Shown in pieces: positions 6,215 to 7,428 of a stretch of 7,428 nt of DNA; the stretch's first letter is position 1; every line of letters starts with the position of its first letter. This DNA is from Deltaproteobacteria bacterium (lineage in GTDB: Bacteria; Desulfobacterota; Desulfarculia; Adiutricales; JAGVGV01): NCBI GenBank assembly GCA_020056895.1, contig JAGVGV010000143.1, positions 1-7,428 of the forward strand. The letters are read 5' to 3'. Below the pieces are notes generated by a model. The model made no database searches and was not told the origin of the DNA. It was given only the letters and a program-made list of their open reading frames with translations. The translations under genes were made by a program, and so were the position numbers.

Positions 6215-7294
6215 TCAATCGTCATCGTACCCCATGGCCTGGCGGCGCGACATGATGTTCGCCCTTAGCCATTGCTGGGTTTCTTCCTGTTCGCTGGGGC
6301 CGATGTTCCTCAAGATGCGGATTTCCGCCGCCGGAATGCATTTCTGCCAGGCGTTGTACGCCTTGCGGACGAAGTTGAAATGGCGGTCGAAGAGCCGGCC
6401 CTGTTTTTTTGTATTGTTCATGATGCTGTTGGTGGTGAAGGGCGGCTGATTATAGATGGCGTCATCGAATACATGCCCCATGCCCGTAAATTCCACCGTG
6501 AAGTATTCGTCCGGGCAGCCAAGCATGTGGCCGAATTCGTGCACCACGGCCTGGCGGTCCGTCCAGGCCCATTTGCCCATATGGATCGTGGATTCACGGT
6601 AATAATCCGCCACCTCATCCCGGCTCAGGCCGGTCAGGTCTTTGGGCGGCGGGCTGTCCACGCATACTTCGTAATACGGCTTGGGATCGCCGGGCTCCAC
6701 CCAAATCAGGTTGAAAATCAGGTCCCGATGGCGGTTCTTTTCGATGATCGTCGCGCAGTTCCAATCCGATTCGATATGCGTTTTCCAGGTCCGTTTGATC
6801 TCGTCCGTGACCGCGTGATTCCCGAATTTGGCCAGGATACGGACGTTGACGTTGACCACGGTCCCCCGCTTGATGAAACCCATGTTCACCGTCCAGGGGA
6901 TAACGCTGGTCTTGACTGTCCAGGGGGGTTGATACACCTGCTTCTGCTTGACCTTGGCGGTCACCTGGTATTCGCTGTTTTCCTGGTTTTGGAGCAAGGT
7001 TTGGCTTTTGGTCAAGACCTCTTGGACCACCGGCGCGTGGATTTGGTTATACCCCAGCTTTTGGGCCACGAATTCCGTGAGCTCGGTCACCGCGCCGTCC
7101 CTGTTGCGGATGCTGGTTTTCCAGTCCGGCTTCGAATCCTTCCATGCCGTCAAGGCGCGGTCGAGCGCCCGGAGCCGCTCCGTTGAAGGAACCGCCAGAT
7201 ACTTTTTCAAGGCCAGATCCAAAGCCTTCAGCTTGCCGCTTCGGGGTTTGTTCCACCCCGCCTTGGTCCGGTTGATCCATTCGTCATACGTCAT
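6215..7294 (-). CDS. Leaderless zinc metallopeptidase with N-terminal helical repeat module (effector-like)
   Basis: A 359-aa putative zinc protease. HEFGHMLGCPDEY (residues 252-264) gives the HExxHxxGxxD pattern: His252 and His256 as zinc ligands, Glu253 as catalytic base and Asp262 as probable third ligand. NSIMNN (289-294) fits a metzincin-type Met-turn. Before it, VNVNVRI and TWKTHIESDWN (169-179) resemble the upper lobe of such domains. Residues 20-75 form a separate helical module with two 19-residue repeats (LKALDLALKKYLAV from residue 22, LRALDRALTAWKDS from 41), then DWKTSIRNRDGAVTEL. There is no signal peptide or membrane span, which is unusual for a metzincin-like protease and suggests either intracellular action or delivery by a specialised secretion machine; this is inference. 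GGGGG (7305-7301) lies 6 nt before the ATG. The gene is convergent with its left neighbours and has its own promoter. Its physiological target is unknown. Confidence 0.85.
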   Translation of the reverse strand: MTYDEWINRTKAGWNKPRSGKLKALDLALKKYLAVPSTERLRALDRALTAWKDSKPDWKTSIRNRDGAVTELTEFVAQKLGYNQIHAPVVQEVLTKSQTLLQNQENSEYQVTAKVKQKQVYQPPWTVKTSVIPWTVNMGFIKRGTVVNVNVRILAKFGNHAVTDEIKRTWKTHIESDWNCATIIEKNRHRDLIFNLIWVEPGDPKPYYEVCVDSPPPKDLTGLSRDEVADYYRESTIHMGKWAWTDRQAVVHEFGHMLGCPDEYFTVEFTGMGHVFDDAIYNQPPFTTNSIMNNTKKQGRLFDRHFNFVRKAYNAWQKCIPAAEIRILRNIGPSEQEETQQWLRANIMSRRQAMGYDDD

Positions 7295-7369
7295 GGCTTA
7301 CCCCCGGGCATGATTTCCCGAAAAATGCGTATAGTCCCCCTGGTTTCGTGTTCCCCCTACCGAGTGGTG

Positions 7370-7398
7370 ATTATACCAATTTTATCAATAAAAATCAA
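7370..7398 (-). promoter_or_regulatory. Near-consensus sigma70-type promoter for the metallopeptidase gene
   Basis: On the minus strand TTGATT (7398-7393) and TATAAT (7375-7370) are separated by exactly 17 bp (7392-7376), in an AT-rich patch (7370-7398) that contrasts with the GC-rich surroundings. Transcription would start near 7363, giving a leader of about 70 nt before the ATG at 7294. The leader contains two AGGGGG blocks and a 6-codon ORF starting at 7311 whose ATGA overlaps the gene start; its significance is unclear. Confidence 0.65.
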
Positions 7399-7428
7399 TG
7401 GACTCGGGAAGGGGAAACAGGCGGAACG

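Noticed and set aside
6272..7186. Plus-strand open frame of 304 codons opposite the metallopeptidase gene
   Set aside because: The minus-strand frame has the HExxHxxGxxD motif, its own promoter and a plausible ribosome-binding site; the plus-strand frame has none of these.
1..7428. tRNA, rRNA or known riboswitch
   Set aside because: I saw no cloverleaf, rRNA-like conserved stretch or recognisable riboswitch core on either strand, though reading by eye can miss degenerate examples.

Overview
The window looks like a chromosomal piece of a GC-rich Gram-negative bacterium. The acyl-CoA dehydrogenase pair, the style of the histidine kinase and the dispersed palindromes suggest a deltaproteobacterium/Desulfobacterota-like organism or a similar environmental lineage. 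This is an impression from protein style, not a database result.

Layout. Bases 2-1171 (+) hold the 3' part of a PAS-containing, DegS/NarX-type sensor histidine kinase; its reading frame runs off the left edge. After 67 nt comes a tightly packed co-directional group. It contains a class I PLP-dependent aminotransferase (1239-2393), a small Sec-exported protein one base later (2395-2769), and a long acyl-CoA dehydrogenase with full flavin and catalytic motifs (2799-4268). A 262-bp gap follows, filled by two palindromic elements: a nested hairpin (4272-4372) and a 98-bp MITE-like element with perfect 16-bp inverted ends finishing in CTAG (4395-4492). Next come a second, divergent acyl-CoA dehydrogenase-like protein (4531-5700) and a 93-aa Pro/Lys-rich single-span membrane protein (5736-6017). 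A 197-bp convergent gap carries a possible terminator and a REP-like palindrome. The last gene, on the minus strand (6215-7294), is a leaderless zinc metallopeptidase with its own near-consensus sigma70-type promoter in an AT-rich patch at the right edge.

How the parts may work together. The two acyl-CoA dehydrogenases look complementary. The first has the catalytic Glu and the TEPGAGSD flavin motif but a degraded GGxGY motif. The second keeps GGVGY but lacks the catalytic Glu and TEPxAGSD. This resembles heteromeric (alpha2beta2) acyl-CoA dehydrogenases, in which each FAD site is built from two different subunits. The hairpin and the MITE-like element sit between these partner genes. The metallopeptidase has its own promoter, no signal peptide and an N-terminal helical repeat module, so it looks like a separate, possibly acquired, effector-like gene.
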